Assembly (NCBI GenBank): GCA_963976395.1
Contig: CAXBLG010000009.1
Coordinates: forward strand, 1 to 64,000
Direction of reading: 5' to 3'
DNA: 64,000 bases
Origin: UBA11612 sp963976395
GTDB taxonomy: Bacteria; Pseudomonadota; Alphaproteobacteria; Rhodospirillales; Rhodospirillaceae
Part shown: one piece after another, positions 44,209 to 53,109 of the stretch
Layout: each line of letters opens with the position of its first letter
Numbering within the stretch: position 1 is the first letter of the stretch
The notes under the pieces: generated by a model
Databases searched by the model: none
Seen by the model: only the letters and a program-made list of their open reading frames with translations
Told to the model about the DNA's origin: nothing
Made by a program: the position numbers and the translations under genes

Positions 44209-45990
44209 ATGCAACAGCCGACACAATCATCCGCCTCCGCGCCGACCTTGCGCCCCACGCCCAGTGATACTCCGGGCTTGGCAAAGCGACTTGCGGATTT
44301 TGCGACCCTTACGGACTCTCTGGATTATGCCGCCAGGGGCGTTGCCGGCCTCAATTTTTACTCTGCACGCGGCGCTCTGAATACCGTGCTGACCTATCGT
44401 GACCTTTGCGAGCAGGCGCAAAGCCATGGCCGCCGGATTATTGCGGCTGGTGTTAGGCCGGGCGAGCGTATCGCCCTTCTGGCCGCGACATCGCCGGAAT
44501 TCTTGATCCTGTTTTTTGCTTGTCAGTATGCCGGGGTTATTCCTGTGCCGATGCCGCTGCCGACCGCATTTGGGCGGCGCGAAGCCTATATCGACCAAAT
44601 CAAAGGGCAAATGTCGTCGTCGCAGGCGCGCATGGCCCTTGGGCCAAAAGAATTTATGCCGTTTGTTGAAGAGGCCGGCGCAGACCTCGGGTTGATGGTG
44701 ATCGGATCATTGGAAGACGTTGCGGCATTGCCGGAAGGAGCGGGCACCCTGCAACCCGGGGGCGCCAATGATTTGTCGTATATCCAATACAGTTCGGGCT
44801 CCACACGGTTTCCCAAAGGCGTGATGGTGACGCACGCTAACTTAATGAATAACTGCAGTGCGATGAACGGGTTCGGCGTTGCCAATCGCGACAACGAACG
44901 GGGTATGTCCTGGCTTCCGTTTTTCCATGACATGGGGCTTGTGGGCTTTGTGCTCGGTGCCGTCACAAGCCAGTCTTCTATGGACTATCTGGCGACTGAA
45001 GACTTTGCGCGGCGACCTTTGACGTGGCTCAAGGTTCTGAGCGAGAACGGCGGCGCGTTATCATATGCGCCATCTTTCGGGTACGAACTTTGTGCGCGTC
45101 GCGTTGCCGCTATGGCTGAAGGCGCGCTTGACCTTGATCTGTCCAAATGGCGTGTGGCCGGGATCGGCGGCGAGATGATTAAGCCCAAAGTCATGCAGGC
45201 GTTTGCCGAGGCATTCAAACCGTACGGCTTTTCAGACACAGCGTTCTGCGCCAGCTACGGTTTAGCTGAATGTGTTCTGGCCGTCAGCTTTGCCGAGGGC
45301 GGCAAAGGCATGAAGTTGGATCATGTCGATAAACAGGCTCTTGAAGACCACCGCGCTGTTCCCATCAGCGATGATGGATCCCACGACGGACGCACATTTG
45401 TCAGTTGTGGTAAAATTATTCCCGACCATGAAGCGGAAATTCGCGACGAGGTCGGAAACGTCCTCTCGGAACGACTTGTCGGCCGGGTTTTCGTGCGGGG
45501 CCCCAGCGTTATGCGCGGCTACTTCGATGACTCGGAAGCTACGGCGGAGGCGATCATCGACGGGTGGCTCGATACCGGCGATCTGGGGTACTGGATCGAT
45601 GAAGACTTGGTGATCGTCGGTCGTGCGAAAGACATGATGATCATCAATGGACGCAATGTGTGGCCTCAGGACATCGAGTGGACTGTTGAGCGTATAGACG
45701 GGCTACGGTCCGGCGATGGCGCCGCCATTGTGTTGACAGGCGCCGATGGTGCTGAAATTCCAAGCATACTTGTCCAATGCCGGGCATCCGACGTTGTCGA
45801 ACGTGCACGTATTGCGGAGGAAGTGGCGGCGCGGGTGCAGGAAGCGGTCGGCATTCTGTGCGACGTGATTTTGGTGCCGGCGCGTAGTTTGCCAAAGACG
45901 ACATCAGGCAAATTAGCTCGGGGCCGTGCAAAAACCATGTTCGAATCGGGTGAAATCACACGGCTTGATGTCGGCGCCCCGGCGGGCTGA
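44209..45990 (+). CDS. Fatty acyl-AMP ligase / acyl-ACP synthetase of ceramide pathway
   Basis: 593 residues. FAAL-type ANL enzyme: long N-terminus, P-loop IQYSSGSTRFPKGVMVTH, SWLPFFHDMGLVG, YGLAECVLAVSF and DTGDLGYWIDEDLVIVGRAKDMMIINGRN. Enzymes of this group load activated fatty acids on acyl carrier proteins rather than CoA. The following genes are a reductase, ACP and serine palmitoyltransferase, the same content and order as the Caulobacter ceramide operon, where an acyl-ACP synthetase charges the dedicated ACP. It is the first gene of the operon. Confidence 0.9.
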   Translation: MQQPTQSSASAPTLRPTPSDTPGLAKRLADFATLTDSLDYAARGVAGLNFYSARGALNTVLTYRDLCEQAQSHGRRIIAAGVRPGERIALLAATSPEFLILFFACQYAGVIPVPMPLPTAFGRREAYIDQIKGQMSSSQARMALGPKEFMPFVEEAGADLGLMVIGSLEDVAALPEGAGTLQPGGANDLSYIQYSSGSTRFPKGVMVTHANLMNNCSAMNGFGVANRDNERGMSWLPFFHDMGLVGFVLGAVTSQSSMDYLATEDFARRPLTWLKVLSENGGALSYAPSFGYELCARRVAAMAEGALDLDLSKWRVAGIGGEMIKPKVMQAFAEAFKPYGFSDTAFCASYGLAECVLAVSFAEGGKGMKLDHVDKQALEDHRAVPISDDGSHDGRTFVSCGKIIPDHEAEIRDEVGNVLSERLVGRVFVRGPSVMRGYFDDSEATAEAIIDGWLDTGDLGYWIDEDLVIVGRAKDMMIINGRNVWPQDIEWTVERIDGLRSGDGAAIVLTGADGAEIPSILVQCRASDVVERARIAEEVAARVQEAVGILCDVILVPARSLPKTTSGKLARGRAKTMFESGEITRLDVGAPAG

Positions 45991-45994
45991 AGCA

Positions 45995-46951
45995 ATGAAC
46001 CCGTCCACTGTTGCGGTTACCGGAGCGACAGGATTTATTGGTCGCCATCTTCTGCGGACGTTGACTGAAGCCGGACATCATGTGCGCGCATTAACGCGCA
46101 GCAGCCCTCCCAGCGACATAGTTCTGCCGGACGGCCAAGTGACCTGGATTGCGGGATCTCTTTCCCAAAAAGAATCGCTCAAAACCCTCACCCAAGGGTC
46201 GGACGCGGTCGTGCATTGCGCTGGCGCGATAAAAGCCTTGAGCCGAGAAACCTTTCTCGAAATGAACGGAACGGGCACGGCCAATCTTATCGAGGCAGCT
46301 TCCGAGCGATCAAACCCTCCGCGTTTCATTCACCTGTCATCGCTGGCGGCGCGCGAGCCTCGTTTATCTCCCTACGCTGCTAGTAAACGCTTAGGCGAGC
46401 AGATGGCCTGGGGGGCGCGCAGCAAACTCCCGGTGACTATTCTTCGGCCGCCCGCTGTTTATGGTCCCGGAGATATGGAGACTTTGCGAATATTCAAAAT
46501 GGCGGAATGGGGTTTTGTTCCCGCACCTATGGTTGCCGGAGCACGGACGTCATTGGCGCACGTGAGTGATGTTGTCGGGGCGGTGGTGGCGGCCCTCGCG
46601 TTGGAGGTGCCGCCGGATGCGCCTGTTGAATTCGACGATGGACATCCGGGGGGCTACACATGGGCCGAAATTGCCTCGGCGGCCGGCGCGGCTCTACATA
46701 CCACACCACGGCTGGTTCCCGTGTCGGCGGCAGTTTTATACCTTGCCGGCGCTGCGGGAAGCCTGGGCGCCGCCCTATCTCGCCGCCCAACTGTTCTCAG
46801 TTGGGGCAAGGTGCCCGAACTGCTCCATCCCGATTGGATGGCTGGACCCTGTGACCTCCCGGGCTATAACCCACTGTGGAATATAGAGAAAGGCTTCAAG
46901 GATGCCGTGAACTGGTATGCCTCACGGGGACTGTTAACAAGTAACGGCTAA
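45995..46951 (+). CDS. cerR: NAD-dependent epimerase/dehydrogenase-like ceramide reductase
   Basis: 318 residues from ATG 45995, five bases after the upstream stop. Extended SDR with GATGFIGRHLLRTL, VVHCAGAIKAL, SSLAAREPRLSPYAASK (Tyr-x3-Lys) and ILRPPAVYGPGD. In Caulobacter the reductase at this position (CerR) reduces the 3-keto group after N-acylation, and its linkage to FAAL, ACP and SPT genes supports the same role here. Without the context it would be an unassigned SDR. Confidence 0.8.
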   Translation: MNPSTVAVTGATGFIGRHLLRTLTEAGHHVRALTRSSPPSDIVLPDGQVTWIAGSLSQKESLKTLTQGSDAVVHCAGAIKALSRETFLEMNGTGTANLIEAASERSNPPRFIHLSSLAAREPRLSPYAASKRLGEQMAWGARSKLPVTILRPPAVYGPGDMETLRIFKMAEWGFVPAPMVAGARTSLAHVSDVVGAVVAALALEVPPDAPVEFDDGHPGGYTWAEIASAAGAALHTTPRLVPVSAAVLYLAGAAGSLGAALSRRPTVLSWGKVPELLHPDWMAGPCDLPGYNPLWNIEKGFKDAVNWYASRGLLTSNG

Positions 46952-47062
46952 GTTGATTTGTCATATTTCCGTCATTCCCCCACTACTTTCAATGAGTTGC
47001 GCGGAATGATCGAGGAATCGGCGTTCGTGCGACCGGGGTAGGTAAACGGGAACGGTCTGTAT

Positions 47063-47335
47063 ATGAGCGCGCATAAGCCAGGTGAGCCATCACCAGAGAC
47101 CATGGCAGCGCTCATTGAAATTATTGGGCCGTTCAACAAGACCGGTGCGGAACTCAAACCGGAAACACGGTTCAGCGAAGATCTGAACTTTGATTCCTTG
47201 GTGGTTATGGAGTTCATCGCGGTAGTCGAAGATCATTTCGATATATCCGTGCCGCTCAACATCCTCCCCGACATTGCGACGCTTAATCATATGGGCCTTG
47301 CGATTGAGAAAATTGTGAGTGACGACGCTTCCTAA
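47063..47335 (+). CDS. Dedicated acyl carrier protein of sphingolipid synthesis
   Basis: 90 residues. Phosphopantetheine Ser45 in DLNFDSLVVMEF, acidic helix II and C-terminal helix are typical of ACPs. The Asn-Phe-Asp-Ser-Leu motif differs from the housekeeping DSLD form. Placed between the ceramide reductase and serine palmitoyltransferase genes and overlapping the open frame of the latter, it probably carries the acyl chain from the FAAL to SPT. Confidence 0.92.
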   Translation: MSAHKPGEPSPETMAALIEIIGPFNKTGAELKPETRFSEDLNFDSLVVMEFIAVVEDHFDISVPLNILPDIATLNHMGLAIEKIVSDDAS

Positions 47336-47363
47336 GTACGAAGAACAAGAACTGGGGACGACT

Positions 47364-48596
47364 ATGGCTGATTTGCTTGACCGTTTTGCGCCGCTGATGG
47401 CGCAGCGTGATGCGCTGTTTAACGAAAATGGCGCCGATCCATTTCAGGTGAAAATGGATGAAGTGTTGTCGCAGACCGAAGCCGTCATCGAAGGTCGTCG
47501 TACAATTTTGGTCGGCACGAACAATTACCTCGGCCTGACTTTTGCTCCAGAGGCGCTTGATGCCGCGCATGCCGCGCTTGATGCGTACGGCACCGGTACA
47601 ACGGGCAGCCGGGTTGCCAATGGCACATACGGCGGCCACAAAGAACTAGAGCAGGCGCTTTGTGATTTTTATGGCATGAAACATGCCATGGTATTTTCCA
47701 CCGGATTCCTGGCGAATCTCGGTATTCTCTCCACCTTGATGGGGCCTGAAGATTACATCCTGATGGATGCCGACTGTCATGCTTCAATTTATGACGGTGT
47801 GCGCGGAAGCCAGGCCCAAATCATTCGTTTCAAACACAATGATGCTGCCGACCTGGATAAGCGTCTTGCCCGTTTGGCGGGTAAGCCGGGCAATAAGCTG
47901 ATTGTCGTCGAAGGCATTTACTCGATGCTGGGTGACCGGGCGCCGTTGAAAGAGATCGTCGCGGTCAAAAAGAAATATGAAAACGTATTCTTGCTCTCCG
48001 ACGAAGCGCATTCGCTGGGCGTGCTCGGCAAATACGGTCGCGGTTTGCCCGAAGAAGTGGGCTGTGAAGAAGATGTGGACTTTATTGTCGGCACTTTTTC
48101 CAAGTCAGTCGGCACCGTCGGCGGTTTTTGTGTCTCTAATCACCCGCAGTTCGATACGTTGCGGCTGGTTTGCCGGGCGTACGTTTTTACAGCCTCGTTA
48201 CCGCCGTCAGTGGTGGCGTCGGCAACTGTAAACCTCGGACTCGTCCAGAAAGGCGGCGCGCTTCGCAAACGATTGATGCGCAATGCCAAGAAGCTGCAAA
48301 CAGGCTTGTCCGCGCTGGGCCTTCAAGTCGCCAGCGAAGATAGCCCGGTGGTAGCTGTGGTCGCGCCCGACCCACAAACCGCTGCCGTGTTCTGGCGCGG
48401 TCTGATCGAAGCGGGCGTGTACGTAAATCTCGCCTTGCCGCCTGCAACCCCGTTTGGATACTCGTTGCTTCGCGCCAGCCTTTGCGCCGCCCATACCGAA
48501 GAGCAGATTGATGACGTTATAGCGATTTTCGCTGATGTGGCTTCGCGTCTGGGTCTGATTGCCCCTGCGGAACCGCAGCGCACCGCTGTTGGCTAA
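47364..48596 (+). CDS. spt: Serine palmitoyltransferase
   Basis: 410 residues from ATG 47364, preceded by GGGG six bases upstream; a GTG at 47319 would overlap the ACP gene. Alpha-oxoamine synthase (PLP fold type I): NNYLGLTFAPE, GTGTTGSRVANGTYGGH, DEAHSLGVLGKYGRG and the PLP Lys247 in GTFSKSVGTVGG. Related KBL, AONS and SPT enzymes share these motifs; the ACP and ceramide genes next to it indicate SPT, which condenses serine with a fatty acyl thioester to 3-ketosphinganine. Confidence 0.93.
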   Translation: MADLLDRFAPLMAQRDALFNENGADPFQVKMDEVLSQTEAVIEGRRTILVGTNNYLGLTFAPEALDAAHAALDAYGTGTTGSRVANGTYGGHKELEQALCDFYGMKHAMVFSTGFLANLGILSTLMGPEDYILMDADCHASIYDGVRGSQAQIIRFKHNDAADLDKRLARLAGKPGNKLIVVEGIYSMLGDRAPLKEIVAVKKKYENVFLLSDEAHSLGVLGKYGRGLPEEVGCEEDVDFIVGTFSKSVGTVGGFCVSNHPQFDTLRLVCRAYVFTASLPPSVVASATVNLGLVQKGGALRKRLMRNAKKLQTGLSALGLQVASEDSPVVAVVAPDPQTAAVFWRGLIEAGVYVNLALPPATPFGYSLLRASLCAAHTEEQIDDVIAIFADVASRLGLIAPAEPQRTAVG

Positions 48597-48597
48597 A

Positions 48598-49515
48598 TCA
48601 GCGCACACCGCCCTGTCGCAGCGTTCTAAGAAATAGCTTTAGCCCGGTGAGCAACGGGCGTTGGCGTTCGGCGTCCGTGAGTTCAATTTTGACTCCCGAA
48701 TGGCGTTCGATTTTCCATACTGCATAATCAAGACCGCCGCTGAACGTGAATGCGGCTTTGATGAGACGCAAAGCGTTCAGCGTCTTGCCTTGAATGCGGC
48801 GCAGGCGCCAGTTTCGTGCCTCTCGGGCGCTTTGTTGCGGCGTGTAGGTTTGATGAAACGCGCCGTCGGCATCGTGCGGACCAAGCACAGCGTCGGTCAC
48901 GGCGGTATAGCGTAGCAAGTCAGCATCGACCAACTCGGCGGCTTTTGAATCCTGTTCCGGCCGCAGTTCGGCGCCATACGTTTGCGTAAATGCGCGCACC
49001 CACAAATCCCGTTCAGAGAAGGTTTCGTCCATTAGGGGGAGCGCGCGGACCATCATTGTCGATACGGCGTTTGCAAGGGCATCAATCACCCGGCGTCGCA
49101 CCTCACCATTCCGCGCAAATAAAATAGAGGTGGGTTGTGCGAAGCGCGCCCAGAGGCTGGACGTAAATGTTTCAGGGCCCGTACCGTGCAAAAACTGCCC
49201 AACGGAAATCACCGCAACCTTTGCTCTGACAATTCGGTCTTCAAAGGGCATTTCAAGGTAATAAACGTTGGGCGGCAACAGCCGGGCAAAAAATGCGGAC
49301 GTGCGGCTATTGAGGGCTCGCGTGTAGCTATCGACGAGCACATAAAAATCAAGCATCAGGTCGATATCTGTCTTTTGCCTAAGGCATGATCCATAAAACA
49401 GAACGGCGGCCGTTGATGGTCCGTATCGCCGCTTAAGCTCCTCGCAAAAGGCATCTGCCGCCGGAAAGGCAGGGCTGTTTGCCTCTGCCTCAATAATTGC
49501 GTTTAAATCCGTCAT
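48598..49515 (-). CDS. Nucleotidyltransferase-like protein, likely lipid head-group step
   Basis: 305 residues. An N-terminal polymerase-beta-like site is visible: LFYGSCLRQKTDIDLMLDFYV, i.e. Gly-Ser followed by Asp-x-Asp. The rest is helical without clear motif. It overlaps the upstream lipid-kinase gene by four bases, so the two are translated together. Next to serine palmitoyltransferase and a ceramide-kinase-like gene it may transfer a head group or nucleotide to phosphorylated ceramide; this is inference. In Caulobacter the cpg genes for ceramide phosphoglycerate hold the corresponding position. Confidence 0.72.
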   Translation of the reverse strand: MTDLNAIIEAEANSPAFPAADAFCEELKRRYGPSTAAVLFYGSCLRQKTDIDLMLDFYVLVDSYTRALNSRTSAFFARLLPPNVYYLEMPFEDRIVRAKVAVISVGQFLHGTGPETFTSSLWARFAQPTSILFARNGEVRRRVIDALANAVSTMMVRALPLMDETFSERDLWVRAFTQTYGAELRPEQDSKAAELVDADLLRYTAVTDAVLGPHDADGAFHQTYTPQQSAREARNWRLRRIQGKTLNALRLIKAAFTFSGGLDYAVWKIERHSGVKIELTDAERQRPLLTGLKLFLRTLRQGGVR

Positions 49516-50492
49516 GTCGATGCGTGCTTTGGAAATTGTATAAATCTGAGGCGCTTGCTTCCGTCTATGGTCAATGTTTCATCCGCGCGCGCTTCGTACA
49601 ACTCTCCATCCAGAGTGTACGCCCCGGAGAAGTTTAAGGTGAGGCGTTCAGCCGTGCGCACCGTACGTCCCGGTCCCGGCCCTACGCGTCTGGTGAAGAG
49701 ACTTCCCATCGCCCGGAGTGTCGTGGGCGCGCCTGTGCGAAGACTCAAGTAAGTCAAGGGACCGCTTGCAGAGTTAGCTGTATCGGGCGCAGGCCGAAGA
49801 CCCAGCAAAAGTAGATCAAGCGCCGTAACAGCAATGACAAAAAATTGGCCGCTTTCAGCTAAGTCGTTATCACCAGCGACGGTGATGGAACGGTTGTTTT
49901 GCCGAGTGAATATGCTTCGCCATAACAGTAGACTGATGGCGGCCGTGTGACTGAGGGCGTTCGGCATCTTAAGCGGATAGATATGACTGCGGCAAAATTG
50001 AATACCGTCCACCACTTCCGCTGCACCGAAGAAAGCGCCGTATAGCGGCGGATGCGCGCCACCGCGATGAACACCTAATACCGGTCGTTCTACGACGTGC
50101 TCGGAAATCTCATTTCTATTGCGGCAGTCAAGAACGGTGCGCAATGCATCCTCGGGTTTGCCGACCAAACTCCATCCGGCCGCCGTCATGTTGGTTTTGC
50201 CCGCTGGAAGCAGGGCGAGGGCAGGAAGGCGGGGGTATGCTTGGTGGTTAAGCAGACCCGCGAAAACGAGGTCAGCCGTTCCATCGCCGCCATTGACCAC
50301 AACCGTTTCCGCGCCCATGGCCGCGCACTGCTCAAGGATGTCGGGGATTTCGTCAACGCGGCTCATTTTGAAATGGGCGACGTCTTTTTCGCCCACCAAA
50401 AGAGGTTCGACCCACGAACCGCGCCGAATATTCCCAGTGCTCATGGCATTGGTGATGATGGCTAGTGGCCGCGTCACAGGGCCAGAGCCCAC
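49512..50492 (-). CDS. Ceramide/diacylglycerol kinase-like lipid kinase
   Basis: 326 residues. DAGK catalytic fold: VVNGGDGTADLVFAGLL (the GGDGT nucleotide motif), then LLPAGKTNMTA in place of the usual G-T/G-x-N loop, and TLDGELYEA near the C-terminus (DGE). Bacterial ceramide kinase CpgB of Caulobacter belongs to this fold and is encoded beside spt, so ceramide 1-phosphate formation is the likely role. Alternatively it phosphorylates diacylglycerol or undecaprenol. It is the first gene of a two-gene minus-strand unit and divergent from lptF. Confidence 0.82.
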   Translation of the reverse strand: MGSGPVTRPLAIITNAMSTGNIRRGSWVEPLLVGEKDVAHFKMSRVDEIPDILEQCAAMGAETVVVNGGDGTADLVFAGLLNHQAYPRLPALALLPAGKTNMTAAGWSLVGKPEDALRTVLDCRNRNEISEHVVERPVLGVHRGGAHPPLYGAFFGAAEVVDGIQFCRSHIYPLKMPNALSHTAAISLLLWRSIFTRQNNRSITVAGDNDLAESGQFFVIAVTALDLLLLGLRPAPDTANSASGPLTYLSLRTGAPTTLRAMGSLFTRRVGPGPGRTVRTAERLTLNFSGAYTLDGELYEARADETLTIDGSKRLRFIQFPKHAST

Positions 50493-50715
50493 GATTTGGG
50501 TTTGTAGTCGGTCATTTAGAGAGTTTTCCGCATTTCAGGAACTTTGTAACTAATTGAAAAACCTTAACTCTAGCCTTATGACAGGCGTCTCGCGTAAACT
50601 CAGACCTAGACGGCGGAGCGCTGGACCGGTAAGGGCGGCGCACATTATCGGGTAGGATATCACAAGGGTACGGACGCTCCGCCATATTGGTGGGGGCCGC
50701 ACCCGGCGGCAAACC

Positions 50716-51981
50716 ATGATCAAGTCCATCGACTTCTATCTATTGCGCCAAATCGCGCCGGTTCTCGCCGTCACGCTTTTCATTGCGGCTGTGATCCTGT
50801 GCATGGAACGCCTTATGCGTCTGCTTGATATTGCAGTAGGTAACGGCGTGTCGACTTTGGTCGTCTTCCAAATGCTGTTCTACCTCATTCCGCACTACAT
50901 AGGGCTTGCCTTGCCGGTTGCGCTGTTTCTCGGAGTGCTGCTGGCCTTTCGCCGGATGTCCTTGCAGTCGGAGTTGGACGCTATCCATTCCTGCGGTATC
51001 GGGATCGGTCGGTTTATTCGATCCGCGGTTGTTTTGGCTGGTGTTATGATGGCGATCAATCTCGCGCTGACGGGTTATATCCAACCCTATACGCGTTACG
51101 CTTTTCGCGTCATCGAATTTAATATCACCTCGGGTGTCATCGAGCAGGGCATCGGCGAGGGCGTGTTTATGGAACTGCCCAACGGCTACACCCTGCGCGT
51201 CGAACAATCGCGCGGCGCGGGCCGCGAACTTTACGGTGTCTTTGCGCACCGGCAAGAAGAGAGCGGGCATATCACCACGCTGGCGGCAAAACGCGGCGAG
51301 CTTTTGCCGGGGGCCTTAGACGGCACGGTGTCATTGCGCCTTTATGACGGGAACCGAACCGATTGGGATCCTGAAACCAAGCGAACCAAAACCCTTCAAT
51401 TCCAGGTGTTCGATTGGCCGCTTAATCTGGCCGATCTTGTCCGATTTCGCGGACGCGGCGGCGATGAGCGAGAACTTACAATCATGGAACTGCTGCGGAC
51501 CTATAGCGAAAACCTCGCGGCCGGAATCAGCAGCTTGACCAAGGCGCCGGACACCGCTTCCGGCGCCAATCCAGAGGATCAGGTTCCGCCCTCTGCGGTG
51601 GCGTCCGAGTTTCATTTCCGTGTGGTGTTTTCGCTATCGATGCTTTTCCTGCCATTGCTCGCAGCACCTTTTGGCATCATGGCACATAGGTCGAGCAAGT
51701 CCTTTGGATTGGTCGCTGGGCTCTTGACGTTGGTGAGTTATCACAAGGTTCTCGAATTCACCGAAGCTTATGCCCACAATACCGGAGCGCCGGCCGGCCT
51801 TCTATTATGGTCGATCTTCGGGCTTTTCGCCTTCGCAACGACTTATTTGTTTGTGCGCACCGGTTTGCAGGCAGGGGCTCCCCCTGTGCAGCGCCTTGAG
51901 GCCCATTGGAGCGCGTTCATGGACTGGATCGGATCCTTCTTCCGCTTTAGGCGGCGGTTGCCGAGCCCGCGCGTCCCATGA
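50716..51981 (+). CDS. lptF: LptF/LptG family permease (LptF-like)
   Basis: 421 residues. YjgP/YjgQ family inner-membrane protein: three helices at the N-terminus (about residues 10-115), a periplasmic jellyroll (about 125-290) and three helices at the C-terminus (310-400). The N-terminal IDFYLLRQIAPVLAVTLF and GYIQPYTRYAFR phrases are typical. It overlaps lptG by four bases. The pair lies between ceramide-modification genes and ceramide synthase, so the cargo could be sphingolipid, LPS or both, perhaps powered by LptB encoded 14 kb away. Confidence 0.9.
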   Translation: MIKSIDFYLLRQIAPVLAVTLFIAAVILCMERLMRLLDIAVGNGVSTLVVFQMLFYLIPHYIGLALPVALFLGVLLAFRRMSLQSELDAIHSCGIGIGRFIRSAVVLAGVMMAINLALTGYIQPYTRYAFRVIEFNITSGVIEQGIGEGVFMELPNGYTLRVEQSRGAGRELYGVFAHRQEESGHITTLAAKRGELLPGALDGTVSLRLYDGNRTDWDPETKRTKTLQFQVFDWPLNLADLVRFRGRGGDERELTIMELLRTYSENLAAGISSLTKAPDTASGANPEDQVPPSAVASEFHFRVVFSLSMLFLPLLAAPFGIMAHRSSKSFGLVAGLLTLVSYHKVLEFTEAYAHNTGAPAGLLLWSIFGLFAFATTYLFVRTGLQAGAPPVQRLEAHWSAFMDWIGSFFRFRRRLPSPRVP

Positions 51982-53042
51982 TTTTGTCCCGGTATCTCAT
52001 GAAGGCGTTTCTGGTGCGCTTTACGGCGTTGCTGGTCGGGCTTGTCTTGTTTTTGCAAACGCTCGATCTACTCGCGGTCGCTAACGAGATTATGGCGGGC
52101 GCGCCGATAGAATCGCTCGGCCGTTACGTGATGCTGCGAATGCCGTCTCTGGTTGAGACGGTTGCGCCGTTGGCCGGGTTGTTGGGGGCGCTGACCGCTT
52201 TGGTGGTTATGGCAATGAACAGCGAGATTCTTGCCATGCGCGCGGCTGGGCGTTCTGTTCTGGGACTGATGGGCGGACTGGTTGGGGTTGGGCTGGCGCT
52301 GTCCATCCTGTTGTTCGCGTTCTCTGAGTTTGTTGTGGTGCGCGCCAATGCCGAATTGGAAGACTGGCGCGGATCGGGGTATGGCGCGGGGACTGAGGAA
52401 GTGACGGACGAGAATAGTTGGGTGATGGAAGGCAATACCATCATTCGTGTTGGTCACGTTATGCGCGGCGGCACTATTCTGCATGATGTTCGGTTATTCA
52501 AACAAAGAGACAGCAGCAACGTCACCGACATCATCAACATTCGTTTGGCGATTTGGGAAAACGATAAATGGACTACGGTTGAGATGCGGCGCGTCGGCGG
52601 TGCAGAGGGCGACAATGAGCCTCTGGTCTGGGACACCCATCTAAAGCCTGAACACTTTGTAAGATTCGCCAATCATCCCAACGAATTGTCCTTGAATGCT
52701 CTTCAGCAGTACATTGGTAACGTGGCGATCGGCTCGCGCCCGATTTATTTTTACGATACGTGGTTGCAGCAAAAAATCGCCGGCCCCATCGTGCTGGCGC
52801 TGATGCCCCTGCTGGCCGGGATCGCGGCTTTTGCCCACCACCGCCAGGGCGGCTCGGTCATGACTATCGTCTGGGGCATAAGCATTGGTTTTACGTTCAT
52901 TATTGTGGACAATATTTTGATCGCCATGGGCCAATTCGGCTCCTTGCCACCGCTGATGGCAGCCTGGTTACCGCTGGCCTTGTTCGGGACCATCGGCGTT
53001 TGGATTATCTTTAACTTTGAGCACACTGGCGTTCGCGGCTAG
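51978..53042 (+). CDS. lptG: LptF/LptG family permease (LptG-like)
   Basis: 354 residues. Same fold as its partner: N-terminal helices (ILSRYLMKAFLVRFTALLVG), the conserved early membrane region LGALTALVVMAMNSEILAMRAAG, a periplasmic domain with WVMEGNTIIRVGHVM, and C-terminal helices. Length and order fit LptG. ATGA overlap with lptF. If canonical it completes the LPS extractor with LptB and LptC; its placement in the sphingolipid locus suggests a specialised duty as an alternative. Confidence 0.9.
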   Translation: MILSRYLMKAFLVRFTALLVGLVLFLQTLDLLAVANEIMAGAPIESLGRYVMLRMPSLVETVAPLAGLLGALTALVVMAMNSEILAMRAAGRSVLGLMGGLVGVGLALSILLFAFSEFVVVRANAELEDWRGSGYGAGTEEVTDENSWVMEGNTIIRVGHVMRGGTILHDVRLFKQRDSSNVTDIINIRLAIWENDKWTTVEMRRVGGAEGDNEPLVWDTHLKPEHFVRFANHPNELSLNALQQYIGNVAIGSRPIYFYDTWLQQKIAGPIVLALMPLLAGIAAFAHHRQGGSVMTIVWGISIGFTFIIVDNILIAMGQFGSLPPLMAAWLPLALFGTIGVWIIFNFEHTGVRG

Positions 53043-53109
53043 GCGGGCCTATATAGCGCTATTAGGGCGCGAAACCGCGCGCCAAGCGCCGAAAATGGGG
53101 TAAGAATCC

